Source of the DNA: Mesostigma viride
Taxonomy: Eukaryota; Streptophyta; Mesostigmatophyceae; Mesostigmatales; Mesostigmataceae
Direction of reading: 5' to 3'
DNA: 64,000 bases
Assembly (NCBI GenBank): GCA_009746045.1
Contig: RPFO01000080.1
Span: 2,179,315-2,243,314 of the forward strand
A model generated the notes under the pieces. It made no database searches, had not been told where the DNA came from, and worked only from the letters and a program-made list of their open reading frames with translations. How positions within the stretch are numbered: the first letter of the stretch is position 1; each line of letters opens with the position of its first letter. Position numbers and translations under genes: made by a program. Shown piece by piece: positions 1 through 12,695 of this stretch.

Positions 1-110
1 GTAGTATATAATTATTTATCTCTAGGTATACTACTATATCTATAGTTAGTATATATATAATTTTTTATCTCTAGGTATACTACTATATCTGTAATTAGTA
101 TACAATCATC
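1..110. repeat. AT-rich 49-bp direct repeat, two copies
   Basis: The core TCTCTAGGTATACTACTATA appears near 19 and again near 68, giving a 49-bp period. It is AT-rich, unlike the GC-rich exons that follow. It probably lies inside a PAF1 intron, because PAF1 exons begin at 831 and the protein's N-terminus is not in the window. Confidence 0.7.
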
Positions 111-490
111 ATCTACTTGTATCGAGGACGCATTTGTGGCATGAATAAGAAGCTAATCATAAACAATGAAGCGGGCGCCTTGCTAAGCCATTGTTGTCAC
201 CCGCTGCCACGGATAGCGCATCCACCTGCAGCTGGGTGGCTATCTATTTTGGTCTTAAGTATATATCTAGTGATAGTTAAGTGGTGGCATGATGATACAC
301 CCACTACCATGGATTGCAGTTGCACCGGCAGCGGGGTGTTAAAAAAAAAAAAAAAGAGTCTTTGATATCATGTGTGAATAAATTGTTGGCTTTTTCACAG
401 CAACCTGTTCTTGGTAGTTTCTTGGACAGCTTTTCGCGATGAGCGACTTGCGCATGTTTGCATACGCATGGCCATCCGAATGTTTTGGGC

Positions 491-760
491 ATTTGGGGCA
501 ACTTACTAAACACCAACCTGACGTTTATGTATGAGTGGCGTGGGTATTGATCGGACAACCAGCGCACGCGAGAATACTGGGTACATGGAATGCGTGTGCA
601 CGTGGTCGTCTCAGTCGGTCGATGCCTCATTTGTGCACGTGCGATTGGTCGTCCCAATCGTTAGATATGGTTTCACGCCACATATGTTTATATTTTGGTG
701 CCCTCACATGGCCCGTGTGAGTTCAGTTGGGGCAACTTCTACGCCAACCTGGTGTTTGCT
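491..760 (+). repeat. Two decayed copies of the PAF1 exon start at 831
   Basis: The exon that starts at 831 begins CTGGGGCGACTTCTACGCCA. A close copy (TTGGGGCAACTTCTACGCCA, continuing through the CCTGGTGTTTG part) lies at about 725-758. A weaker copy (TTTGGGGCAACTTACTAAAC) lies at 491-527. Both are in the intron just upstream of the exon and neither keeps a long reading frame. They look like tandem duplicates of the acceptor side of the exon. Confidence 0.7.
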
Positions 761-830
761 AGTATTCCTTAACTTTGTGCCTGCTGCGGCTCCGATGCAT
801 GTGCACCATCCATGCATCTGCCTCCTGCAG

Positions 831-2292
831 CTGGGGCGACTTCTACGCCAACCTGGTGTTTGACGCGCACCCCCTGGCAGATAGCGAAGTGTACGGGAAG
901 CTGCCGCCGCAGGCGACTGATCGCTTGGCCACTCGGGTACGCGCCGAATGCTTTTTCTTGTTTCAAGGCTAGAGGCTATAAGGGCTGCTTTGTGTGCATG
1001 TTGCAGGCCGGCTGGCCGGCAACGCGGGCACGCAAAGCTGCAGTGTTCCTGTTGGCTCTTGTGACATAACTACAGCACAATCCTGCTTGGTACTACCATT
1101 AGCCTTGCGTAGTCAGATTATAACTACATCACAATCCTTCTTGGTACTACCATTAGCATTGCGTAGCCAGTATTATAACTACATCACAATCCTTCTTGGT
1201 ACTACCATTAGCATTGCGTAGCCAGTATTATAACTACATCACAATCCTTCTTGGTACTACCATTAGCATTGCGTAGTCAGTATTATATCTACATCACAAT
1301 CCTGCTATAATCCCCTCTGTCCCCGCCAAGCCCCTCTGTCCCCTCCAAGCCCCCCTGTCCCTCCAACCCTCATGTATTCTCCAACGCCCCATGCATTCCC
1401 CGACCCCCCATGCCATCTCCTCCCGACATGCTCCCCCTTTCTGGCGATCGTGAGCTTAACCACTCGCCCCCCTCCCCCCAGACACCCCACCCCACCCCAC
1501 CCCACACACACCACCCCGCCCTTTTTCTCCTCTTCCTCCCCTTCGTGTCTTTTCCTCGCCGGTGCTATTCCGCCACATTGCCCCCCTTGCCCTAACATTG
1601 TCCCTTCCCCTGCCGCATCTCCCCCCCCTGTCCTAATATTTTCCCTTCCCACGCACATCTCCCCCCACCCCCTTGCAGGCCATCCTGAGCTTCCATGACC
1701 CGGAGAAGGACGTGCCACTGGAGTTGAAGGTCGGCAAGGAAAAGAGCCTCCAGCTCATGCTGCCCCGCCCGGCCGAGGTGAGCGCTCAATCATCAAGCTA
1801 GTGTGCATTATGATTATGCTGGCAGAGGCAATGAGCATGACAAGCAAGCACTTCAGTTTATTCATTCGCGGGCCGATGTGAGCGCACAATCAACAAGCTT
1901 GTGTGTGTCTATGTCATGCTGGCTGAGATGAGTGCAAGCATGCTAGCCTGGTCATCTGCTGGATGAGGTGAGGGTGTAAGAGGCTAAGGGAAGAGATTTT
2001 GTCTCTGAGGGCAAGCGGTTTACGTTTAGGGGTTAGGGAGGTAGGTTCTCTCCCTCGGCATTCTTCTTACTTTAGGGCCGCGAACTGACCTCTGGGACAA
2101 GGTGGGCTGAGAACGACCCTTTGAGAGCTCCAGACTTGTGAGCAAGACGTGTGTGTATGAGTTTTGTGTGTGTGGGCGTGGGCGTGGGCGTGGGCGTGGG
2201 CGTGGGCGTGGGCGTGGGCGTGGGCGTGGGCGTGGGCGTGGGCGTGGGCGTGGGCGTGGGCGTGGGCGTGGGCGTGGGCGTGGGCGTGTGTG

Positions 2293-2327
<35 letters not shown>

Positions 2328-5300
2328 TGCGTGTGTCTGAGTTTGTGCGTGCATGCATTCCGCTGGTGTGTGTATGCAAAATGTACGTGCGTGTGCGGGT
2401 GCTTGTGCGTGTGTGTGCATCTCCATGGGTGTGGGCGGGGGCGGGGGTGGGGGAGGGGGAGGGGGTGGCGGTGGGGGCGGGGGGGGGGGGGGAGGGGGAG
2501 GGGGAGGGGGAGGGGGAGGGGGAGGGGGAGGGGGAGGGGGAGGGGGAGGGGGAGGGGGGGGGAGGGGGAGGGGAGGGGAGGGGGAGGGGGAGGGGGAGGG
2601 GGGAGGGGGAGGGGGAGCGGGAGCCGGAGCGGAAGGGGAAGGGGAAGGGGAAGGGGAAGGGGAAGGGGAAGGGGAAGGGGGCAGGGGCAGGGGCGGGGGC
2701 AGGGGCGGGGGCAGGGGCGGGAGCAGGGGCGGGGGCAGGGGCGGGGGCAGGGGCGGGGGCAGGGGCGGGGGCGGGGGCAGGGGCAGGGGCGGGGGCGGGG
2801 GCGGGGGCATGGGGGGGATGTTTCTTTTTCCTGCTCATGTCTATTGCCTGTTGCGGATATTCTCCTCCTCTATCCACCCATCTCCCTGTTTTGGGTCCTG
2901 GTTTTTCATTGTGACGCACGCAGGTGGATGATGACAGCGCGGATGAGATGGAGTTCAACTGGGTGCGGGACTACCGCTACCAGGTACGGGGGATGCGTTG
3001 ACAACCACGTTATGGTATCGTGCTGAAGTAGATAGGAGCGTCTAAATATAGCAATAGTAGTATGCCAATATAGTATTCATAACAATGTAATAGATGAGGA
3101 CATGGCATGGCATGGTTTGGAGTACAACAGCGTGTGGGGCTGCTACTCGGTAACCCGCACGCGTGGAGCACCACGTTGTAACCTCAGTCTGCATCAGATA
3201 ACGAAGCTCTGGTATAGATTTGTGGTGAAGTGGTCGGCTTCCAGTGGCTCGAGGGTTTGTTCGTGGTATGGGCTACGAGCGGGTGGCATGGGCCGATGGG
3301 AGCCGACACGGCAGTTCCATGCATGGAAAATATTTGGGGGGAGGCTGTAGATTTTCCACATGGAACCCCCGGCTGGTTTCCGGGATTCTACAATTTCACA
3401 ATCCAACCCCCGTTTCAAAGCCGTCGAATATGTTGCGATGAGGAACCTTGGTTTTCTAACGAGATTCTTATTTTTCTAATGACATTAGCATAGTACTCCT
3501 TGGCATGCCCGTGCGCATGACACGCAAGTACTTACTTATGAGGAACCAGGGGCCGGATGCTTGGGGTATACTTGTGTACAAAAGCGGCTGTCTCGCTTCT
3601 TACACACGCCTGTGCAACTTGACGCAAACCTGTGCATCTTCGCAAAGCTGTGCATCTTTGCAAATCTGTGCAACTTCTTACTCGAACCTGTGCAATCCTT
3701 CTAAACTTCCTTGTCCTCCAGTGGCTATCTCGAGTTGAATATTCATGTAACATTTCTTGAATAGCAGTATATGTACTATCCTTATATAGATATTGTCTAT
3801 ATATTCTTTACGCCCAACCCATGCTGCTAACCGTGGCAAAGTACTGCTAACCCTTACCCCGCTAAACCTGTGCGTGGGTCGTCTCATATATCGCGGGTAC
3901 GTCATACGCACGTTGCTATGTCCTTATGTGCAGGTGAGGTGAAACCATATGTGCAGGACATGCCCGTGTGCATATCCTATGTATGTGCATGTCCTATGTA
4001 TGTGCATGTCCTACGTATCCTTCCCATCGTCATGGTATGCTCCCTTATGTCACTCAACACGATATGCATACGTGCAGGTGAAACCAGCATAGCATGTCAT
4101 GTCATGTCAGGTCACGTCTCATGATGTCATGTTCATGCGATTATGTCCTATATCCTGTGCAGGTGAAACCTGGACCTGCCGACCGCAACACTTTCTGCTT
4201 CGTGTTTGACAGCGACGGCGTGCGCTACCTGGTAAGGCCCACTTCCCCCTCGCGATGACGCGTGTGTTCTTTCATGATAGAATTCATGATGACCATTTTC
4301 TTCATCCATCTCCCCACTTAGCTCCTGCACGAGTGGATGTTTGTCACTCGGCTGCCTGCTTCGATGTTCAACATTTCCTCTCAATTGTTTGACCATTTTC
4401 TCGACATTTTCTTTTCATCTCTCTCGTTACCTTCGGTGACAAAGTGTCAAAGTGATAGAGAGTGTTTAGGTGTTTCCTTTTTCCTTTGACATGTTACATG
4501 CAAGCAAACCTTCAGGACCCCACCCCCCCGCCCCCGCACACACTGGTGACAGCAGTATGTCCGTACCTTCGTTGTTTCGTATCCACCTTTTTGTTGTTTA
4601 GTATCCACCTTTTTGTTGTTTATGGATCTCGGTTGTTTGTGTAGTTTGACCCATCACTCGCGCGTGCTCTTCTCATCGTTCTCATCATTCTCATCGGTTC
4701 GCCCTTCATCCGTGCATGCATCGTTGTTCAGTTTCTTTTTACCCATCACCAGCCCATGCGGAAACGGACTTTTGTGATGCACTTGCCGAAGTGCACTTGC
4801 TGAAGTCCACTTGCCGAATTGTACTTGCTCAAGTGTGATCGGTTATCGAGCTGTCCTTGTTTGTTTTGCTTGACCAGCCCGTGCGGAAACGGATACTCTC
4901 CCACATATCCGTTCCTGCGGACGTCCCTCCCATTCTTGCCAAAAGACCCTCTTTTCAAGGGGGTTGGCTTGCGGCAATATTGGGGATCTGTTGTTCCTTT
5001 GCACACGCGGATGATGGTGATCCGTTGCCCCACCGTTATGTGTTAATCACCCGTTTGGCATCCGCCTCGTTTCTACTTGCCCAGCCAATGCGCAAGCGCA
5101 TGATGATGAACAAGCTGAAGGCCAAGGACGGCAAGAACTTGGGCGAGGAGGTGGCCGACCCGCCGCCATCACGGGTAGGCAGTGAAGGGAGGACGCCTTT
5201 GGGGGGGTTCTTGATACATCCGTTGGATGCCTTAATTTAAATATGTGCACGAGGTAGGTACCGCCGCGGTGAAGCAGAGGCCTTAGGAAAATGTCAAGGG

Positions 5301-8300
5301 GATAGCACGAGAGGGGGGTGTAGGTGGGTCTGAAGTCCGTGATGTCATTATATTGTTTAAATATTTTAAATTCTCGTGGTGTATAGGGGTTGAAGGTTCC
5401 TTTTTTGGTACCCACGTGGCGCAGTGTACTTGATAGTAAAAAATTAATTCTTCAAATAAGGACTTGCGTGGATGGGAAGCCAACGCCAGTCTTGACATGC
5501 TAGATATAATCTCCATCTCTCTGTTTAGTCAGTACTGTGTCCTCCTGGTCCTGATGATATGGCTCCTAAACTGAGGTGGTGGCCCCTCCTAACAACTACA
5601 TAACTCAACTGTAACGGTTCATCCTCGTCCGGTTCCAACGGCGTCACAAGGCAACCCTGTGGTGCCTTGCAAATAGCTTAAGGGGTTGGCTTGCGGTACG
5701 GTTGTTAGGGGTTTTCCTTCTGACTGCTGTTAGGGATTTTCCTTCTGCACCCCGTTTCCAGTTGTGCTTTGTGTCTTTCATTTGTGTTTGTTTGAAACTT
5801 CATCTGCAGTTTCTGTGCGCCTGCAACTAGGTTAGGTCTTTTCCTCTCTGGCTTGTTCATAATCTTGGGGCATGGGTTTGCTTTGCATCACTGAAATTTC
5901 GGCATGGCTTCGTTAATGTATCGCAGGATCGATGTATCACAGGTACCCGCCGAGCGGCTGACAGCTTTAACCTGAGCCCACGTTCTGCATGCTGGCCAAA
6001 TCTCGTTATGTTGCCATGGGGGTTGTTCCACTCGGTCCTCAACCGCAACGGGGGCCTTCCCATTTTTTCGGAATACATGTGTAAATCTCTGGCAGACCCT
6101 CACTCCAATGGGCTGAAGCATTGCAAGCGATGGGTCCGTTCCACACAATCCTCAACGTTGTGCAGGTGACCGTCAAGCGGCGCGCCCTCAACGCAACCGA
6201 AGAAGAGCTGAGGCACAAGCGACTGCGCAAGCTGGAGGCGGTATGTGCTTGAACCTAAATTTGTGTTTTAACCTAGAAATTTTACGTCAGTACTGTACTG
6301 GTAGTGAATCAGTTTCAAATGGATTTTGTGCCAGCAGCATGGAGCATAAGTCCTCAATAATAAATATATGATTGTCAAGGATATGAAATATTTTGCTTGT
6401 TATGCGTGCCTTTCTTGTGACTGCGCCCCCTCGATGGGTGGGTGCTTTCGGGTACGTGCTTTGAAGACAGTTATGTTTTGTGCTGTAAATACTTTCCGTT
6501 CAGCGCGCTCACTGGAGGCTGGTGTCTCATCTTCTGGACGGCTGTGAATAATTGTTTCATGCTGTATGGAAGGCATGCTGTTGTCTCTGAAGTGGTCGTG
6601 GAGGTGCTTGTTAAGCCTGCGCTTCGCGCCTGTGAAGTCTTTGATATGACTCCTTTCCAAATCTGTCAAGTGGCCACCATCGTGGGTGCCCATCAAATAT
6701 TTATGGTCGATTGACGCAGTCATGCGTCAATTAATTGATCATCATGGGTGCTTGTGTAGTGTTTGGCCATTTCCACCAGGGTGCTTGGAGGTACTGCTTT
6801 TCATCCCCGGTTTCAGGGTGACTCTGGGTTCCTGTATTCCCAATTGTTGACATGTAATGCAGGAGGCTTATCCATAAGTGGTAGCTGGTAGTTGACTTCA
6901 TCTTTGTTGTCTTTGCTTGCTGTGCAGATGTGTTCCGCGTGCCTTTGTAACTCAAACGCTACACTGCAAGCGTTTCCAAAATATTTGTGTAATCCTACAT
7001 CTGCATTGACTTTGCCGATTGGGTTTATTCTTTCTCCCCCTGGTGTTTGTGTGGAACATGCAGACTGCGGATGCAGCGGATGACTAATCAGGTTATCGTT
7101 ACGCGTGCGGCGCAACAGCAATTTAATCAGAGGTCTATTGGGCTGTGGAGTTTGTTTCCCAGCTGGAGCAGCCAGGGTGTTGATAAACTAGAATAGGAGC
7201 TCAGAAAGTCCTGGAGCCAGTATGAGAGAGAGGCGAGTAGCATCTTATCAAAGGTAGGCAGCCTTGGGTCGCAGGCCTGAAGTCTGGAAAATACGGATCA
7301 CGGTAGCTGGCACCAAGGGGTTGCCGATGTCTCGTCCTGCTGCTCCTGTGTCGTCCTTTTGCAAAGCAACCCAGGGGATCGACCGTGGTGAAGCAGCCTC
7401 ACGTGGAGTAGTAGCCTCAGAAGCGGTTCCCACCTGTTACTTCTTGACAGTTGTTGATCGCATGCATGGTGTCCATCGAATTGATTTGTGGATTTGCTTT
7501 ACCAATGATGGCTGTAGTTGGGGCCAAATAGCTTGCGCAGCCTTGTGCGCAGTTTTTTTCTAAAACTCGTGTAACCTTATGATCCAAGCACTAATTCACG
7601 TGGGTGCCAATACAGAGTAAAGGAACAAAGGTTCAACCCCTATACACAACAAGGAGGGAGGGCACCCTAGCTTCTCTCACTGTAAAACGACCAAAAATGA
7701 TCATCTACATCATCCATGATCCAAAGTATGAAAGGTCTTTTTACCTGGGTTGCTTTCTTGAGAATGAAGGCTTCACGTTGGCCAGAGAAATGTCGAGATG
7801 GTGATTTCACAGCACGTGGTTTGGTTACCACAACCCTTGCAGACACAACTTAGACCATGCTTAGACAAGTAATATCCTTGACTACCTCTGTGGAACTGAA
7901 AGTGGTCAACGTGCAAGAGGCTTTTGAGAATGGTGAATAAAGCTTAACCTGATTATACCATGTTAGATTAGATCACAACCAACGTCCCAGCAATGGCGAC
8001 CCATACGTCCTGATATCAACGTGCATGTCGAGCACGCTCCAAGATTAGCCTGAAATGGACAAATCAGGTTACAGCAATGTACTTATCCTGCAAAATTCTT
8101 GACAAGAATTATTCAGAATGAGATCATTTGATCATGCATTTCAATAATAGATTCTATGAGCATTCACCAGGTAAGCTATTTCTATCTTCGCCCTGAACTG
8201 TTGTCGCATCGCTGGCGCGAGAGCTCAGCGGTATACAACCTTAATGTACACCTCAACAGGGGCTGCTGAGCAGCGGGACGAGCTAGACATGCGAGAGCTT

Positions 8301-8342
8301 CCGGAGCCTTTCGCCATTCCATTGCGCTACGGTTCAGACTAA
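831..8342 (+). CDS. PAF1: PAF1 homologue, RNA polymerase II-associated factor 1 (C-terminal two thirds, 7 exons)
   Basis: PAF1 is the scaffold subunit of the PAF1 complex, which travels with elongating RNA polymerase II in the nucleus and promotes histone modification and elongation. Exons chosen by GT-AG borders and phase: 831-936, 1679-1777, 2924-2983, 4163-4231, 5085-5174, 6166-6240 and 8271-8342 (stop TAA at 8340). The joined product carries plant-type PAF1 landmarks in order: PLADSEVYGKL, then FNWVRDYRYQ (the conserved W-V/I-R-E/D-Y block), FCFVFDSDGVRYL, the basic PMRKRMMMNKLKAKDGK block, and PSR followed by VTVKRRALNATEEELRHKR. All junctions after 831 are phase 0. The last exon could start at 8271 or 8274. 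The N-terminal half lies outside the window, so the entry is 5' partial. The long acidic tail of animal PAF1 is absent; the protein ends ten or so residues after FAIPLRYG. The introns hold satellites and decayed copies of exon borders. Confidence 0.85.
1062..1304. repeat. 55-bp minisatellite, about 4 copies
   Basis: The unit contains TTGGTACTACCATTAGCATT and ATAACTACATCACAATCC. TTGGTACTAC recurs at 1141, 1196 and 1251, an exact 55-bp step, with a more diverged first copy near 1088. It lies in the PAF1 intron between exons 831-936 and 1679-1777. Confidence 0.85.
2170..2812. repeat. Compound G-rich microsatellite (GGGCGT, GT, GGGGGA, GGGGAA, GGGGCR)
   Basis: Successive blocks: about 20 GGGCGT units (2173-2288), GT dinucleotides (2289-2326), GGGGGA units (about 2440-2630), GGGGAA (about 2634-2680) and GGGGCA/GGGGCG (about 2681-2812). 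The long open frames here are simple-repeat translations (GRGRG, PAPAPA), not genes. The array lies in the PAF1 intron that ends at 2923. Confidence 0.95.
3925..4091 (+). repeat. Decayed copies of the PAF1 exon start at 4163
   Basis: The exon begins after TGTGCAG with GTGAAACCTGG. The same string (TGTGCAGGTGAGGTGAAACC) appears near 3930, and GTGCAGGTGAAACCAGCAT near 4073. Each copy includes an AG acceptor and the first exon codons, then decays. These are candidate cryptic acceptors. Confidence 0.6.
4748..4894 (+). repeat. Two decayed copies of the PAF1 exon start at 5085
   Basis: The exon edge reads GCCCAGCCAATGCGCAAGCG. Related strings ACCAGCCCATGCGGAAACGG (4748) and ACCAGCCCGTGCGGAAACGG (4873) precede it in the same intron, about 125 bp apart. 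They keep the acceptor AG and a Pro-Met/Val-Arg-Lys-Arg coding sense over roughly 20 bp, and then diverge. Confidence 0.6.
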
Positions 8343-8569
8343 GGTTACAAAATGAAAACAGCCGCAGCCGTAGATCGCCGTAGCATTAAGCACAGATTCC
8401 CTGCCCTTAAGGGCAAAAAGACTAGCGCAGTCCCCTTCAAAGCGCAGACTTGAAGCGCATAGTTTGGTGGCATTGCGCTTAGTTTGGTGGCCGTTTCCAG
8501 TTTAAACCGTTGTAACCACTCGCTGTCAGCATAGCGCAATGGAAGGGCAAAAGGCTCCGGAAGCTCTCG
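8292..8569. repeat. Inverted repeat built from the last PAF1 exon
   Basis: The coding sequence at 8292-8329 (GAGAGCTTCCGGAGCCTTT and onward to CATTGCGCTA) reappears as its reverse complement at 8532-8569, with about 2 mismatches over 38 bp. The arms are separated by about 200 bp. If transcription runs past 8570, the PAF1 stop-codon region could fold into a long hairpin with its own 3' UTR. Confidence 0.8.
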
Positions 8570-9671
8570 ATTGCTCTACAAAATCAGTGCAGTTCCCCTG
8601 GAGAACCCCCCCCATCCCCCACCCACCCTGCAGACCAAAGTCACCATCTGCGAACTTCATTCCGTCGATAAACGAAGCGCAACGGCCGCGGCTACTGGAT
8701 GCCTTTTTGCAAGGCGACTGTGTGACCCTTGCTTCTTGTCTCTGCATACGTGCCGGTGTTGACTCTATCGTCAAGACAAGCAGCACTGTCAGGCCTTCAA
8801 GGTTCTCTAGTCCAACACAACGATCCTCCCAAGGCTGGTGATGCCACACTAAGTGTAAGGATTATCTTGCCAGGTGCCACGAAGGCACGCCAGCCCCCCG
8901 CCCCGACCACAGCAAAAATGTTAACGGATCTGCAACCCCGGCACCAACCGAGGAAAAAATATCATGTAATCAGCAACCCGAGGCGGCACAGCATCAACGC
9001 TCTCGAGTCTCAACCCTCTAGAGGCCACCACCCCCTGAAAACATCATCCCTCTGAAGGCCTTAATCTCAAGGATTCAACCCTCCGCCTCTCACCACGGCT
9101 TCGCAAAGCAAGGCAACCCCCTAGACCGAGTATCAACTCTCAAGGAACAGCATCACCCTCTCTCGAAACCGAGCATCGCCGCTGCCAGGTTCTGCCCACC
9201 TTCCTCCACCTGCAACCGCAAACCAATAGCATTCCTGCCACCGCAATAATAATCCTAATCCTAATACTAATAGCATTGCCTGATGCAACATTTCGATATC
9301 GCCAGACACCCTCCCTGGCCCAAACACCCACCCTGGCTCGACCACCTGGTGGAGCACACCCTCCGCAATTCCTTGCAGTTCCCTAGTCCTGCCTGTCCCC
9401 TCCTTGGTCACTCCTTTCCCTTCCCTCTCCAAACGAGCAAGGTACGGGGCAAGGTACCTCCGTAGTAGCTACTCTATATCTGCAGCCTACCTACTCCGTC
9501 CAACAGACTGTCTGTTGGAAATGTCAAGTGCGACTCATCAATCAGTCCTTCATGAGGGTGCGCCTCCCTCCTTTCCTCCGTCCTTTCCTCTGTCCTTTTG
9601 GAGGGCACTGGGCAGGCACATCTCCCTTGTGTCACCTCTTATGTCTCCCTTTTGTCACCTTCCTGTGGTCA
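8570..9671. other. Short intergenic space between convergent genes
   Basis: No exon or RNA gene is recognised here. The stretch separates the 3' ends of PAF1 (+) and the DUF3755 gene (-), so it should contain both polyadenylation regions. Short open frames have no recognisable domain and skewed, intergenic-like composition. Confidence 0.5.
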
Positions 9672-9902
9672 TCACGAGGGCACGGGGCCAGACGTGGGCG
9701 CGGCGGTGGCGGCCAGCGGCGCAAGCAGCAGGTTGCACGCGTCCATCTTGATGCTGACGGGGAGCGGGGGGAGCTGGCTGGTGGAGCCGACGGGGGACGA
9801 CAGCCTGGTAGGGGGGGGGGGGGTGGGTGAGGGTGAGGGTGAGTTGGTGACATTGTCATCAGGAAGGAAAGTAGAGCCAACGGGGGACGACAGCCTGGTA
9901 GG

Positions 9903-9933
<31 letters not shown>

Positions 9934-12632
9934 TAGGGGGGGGGTAGGGGGGGGGAAGGGGGGGGGAGTTGGTACGATTCTGTTCGGGGGAAGGCACATG
10001 ATCGCAAGCTTACCCAACCATTGCAACGAGGCAACCATTGCAACGAGGCAACCATTGCAATGCGGCAACCATTGCAACGAGGCAAAAAATGCAACGAGGC
10101 AACGATTGCAACAAGGCAAAAATGACAACAAGGCAACCATTGCAACGAGGCAACCCTTGCAACAAGGCAACCATTGCAACAAGGCAACAATGACAACAAG
10201 GCAACCATTGCAACAAGGCAACCCTTGCAACAAGGCAACCATTGCAACAAGGCAACCATTGCAACAAGGCAACCATTGCAACGAGGCAACCATTGCAACA
10301 AGGCAACGATTGCGAAGCCGTAGGGGGGGGGGGGGAGAAGGGTTGTGGGGAGTTGGTACCATTCACGGCCTATGTGCCCTGTGGTGTAGTACATTACACC
10401 ACAGGGCACAGAGGCCATGGGGTACACTAGGCTGGACTGTCTAGTTGTACAGGGTTAAGGGTTCCTACATTCCGGGTTACAAACGTGAAGGGTTATAGCT
10501 GTCTAGCGTACAAGGTCAAGGGTTGGGGACGTACCAGGCACGTGCACCCTGGCTAGCAGGCCATGCACTGCAAAAAGCCTACCACTCATACAGGGGCAGG
10601 GTTAGGCACCATCCCCACCCATCCATGCCAGGCCGCGCACGAGCGCAGAATTCACAAGCGCTGGACGCACAGCACGCGCTCACTCACCAGTTCTGGATGC
10701 AGAGGATGTTGTCGCGGCAGAGCGAGAGCTGCTGAATGTTCTCTTGCAGCTGTCACACCGCCATGTCATGGACACAACAGCACACCATGCGAGAACAAAC
10801 AACTCCCCAGCATGTCAATACAGTGGCATGTTTTCTTGCAGCTGCCACCCCGCCACGGCATGGACAGAGCCCAGCAGCACAAGTAACACCGCAGCAAGTC
10901 ACCATGTTAGCAATGACCACAGGACGCTCGCACGCACGCGCGCGCGCACACACACACACAGAGCGCAGCCGCAACAGCCATAACTATCAGAACACACACA
11001 CACAGAGCGCAGCCGCAACAGCCATGACTATCAGTACACACACACACAGAGCGCAGCAGCAACAGCCATGACTATCAGTACACACACACAGAGCGCAGCC
11101 GCAACAGCCATGACTATCAGTACACACACACATAGCGCAGCCGCAACAGCCATGACTATCAGTACGCACACACACAGAGCGCAGCCGCAACGGCCATGAC
11201 TATCAGTACACACACACACAGAGCGCAGCAGCAACAGCCATGACTATCAGTACACACACACACAGAGCGCAGCCGCAACAGCCATGACTATCAGTACACA
11301 CACACATAGCGCAGCCGCAACAGCCATGACTATCAGAACACACACACACAGAGCGCAGCCGCAACAGCCATGACTATCAGTACACACACACAGAGCGCAG
11401 CAGCAACAGCCATGACTATCAGTACACACACACACAGAGCGCAGCAGCAACAGCCATGACTATCAGTACGCACACACACAGAGCGCAGCCGCAACGGCCA
11501 TGACTATCAGAACACACACACACAGAGCGCAGCCGCAACAGCCATGACTATCAGTACACACACACACAGAGCGCAGCAGCAACAGCCATGACTATCAGAA
11601 CACACACACACAGAGCGCAGCCGCAACAGCCATGACTATCAGTACACACACACAGAGCGCAGCAGCAACAGCCATGACTATCAGTACACACACACAGAGC
11701 GCAGCAGCAACAGCCATGACTATCAGTACACACACACAGAGCGCAGCAGCAACAGCCATGACTATCAGAACACACACACACAGAGCGCAGCCGCAACAGC
11801 CATGACTATCAGAACACACACACACAGAGCGCAGCAGCAACAGCCATGACTATCAGTACACACACACAGAGCGCAGCCGCAACAGCCATGACTATCAGTA
11901 CACACACACACAGAGCGCAGCCGCAACGGCCATGACTATCAGTACACACACACACAGAGCGCAGCCGCAACGGCCATGACTATCAGTACACGCACACACA
12001 CAGCGCAGCCGCAACAGCCATGACTATCAGAACACACACACACAGAGCGCAGCAGCAACAGCCATGACTATCAGTACACACACACAGAGCGCAGCCGCAA
12101 CAGCCATGACTATCAGTACACACACACACAGAGCGCAGCCGCAACAGCCATGACTATCAGTACACACACACACAGAGCGCAGCCGCAACGGCCATGACTA
12201 TCAGTACACGCACACACACAGCGCAGCCGCAACAGCCATGACTATCAGTACACACACACAGAGCGCAGCCGCAACGGCCATGACTATCAGTACACACACA
12301 CAGAGCGCAGCAGCAACAGCCATGACTATCAGTACACACACACACAGAGCGCAGCCGCAACGGCCATGACTATCAGTACACACACACACAGAGCGCAGCC
12401 GCAACGGCCATGACTATCAGTGGCAGCGTCGCCCATCCCCGCGGGACACTGTGCGGCAGGCGCATATAGATTTCTGGCCTCCATGGCACACCTAGTACCC
12501 CATACCCCATACTACCCACCCATGTGGCAGTACACGCGCACATGCACACATATGCACACGCACACACGCACACCCACCCACACACACCCACCCACCCACA
12601 CCCACCCACCCACACCCACCCACCCACCCACC

Positions 12633-12695
<63 letters not shown>

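Noticed and set aside
1305-1718. 137-residue minus-strand and 108-residue plus-strand frames
   Set aside because: C/T-rich polypyrimidine intron tract before the PAF1 acceptor at 1679; low complexity.
2026-3026. Long open frames over the G-rich array (PAPAPA, GRGRG, GGGG)
   Set aside because: They are six-frame translations of GGGCGT, GGGGGA and GGGGCR repeats, and a PAF1 exon lies within the same span in a normal frame.
10935-12420. CRISPR-like array
   Set aside because: Repeat units are contiguous with CA tracts and no unique spacers; eukaryotic context.
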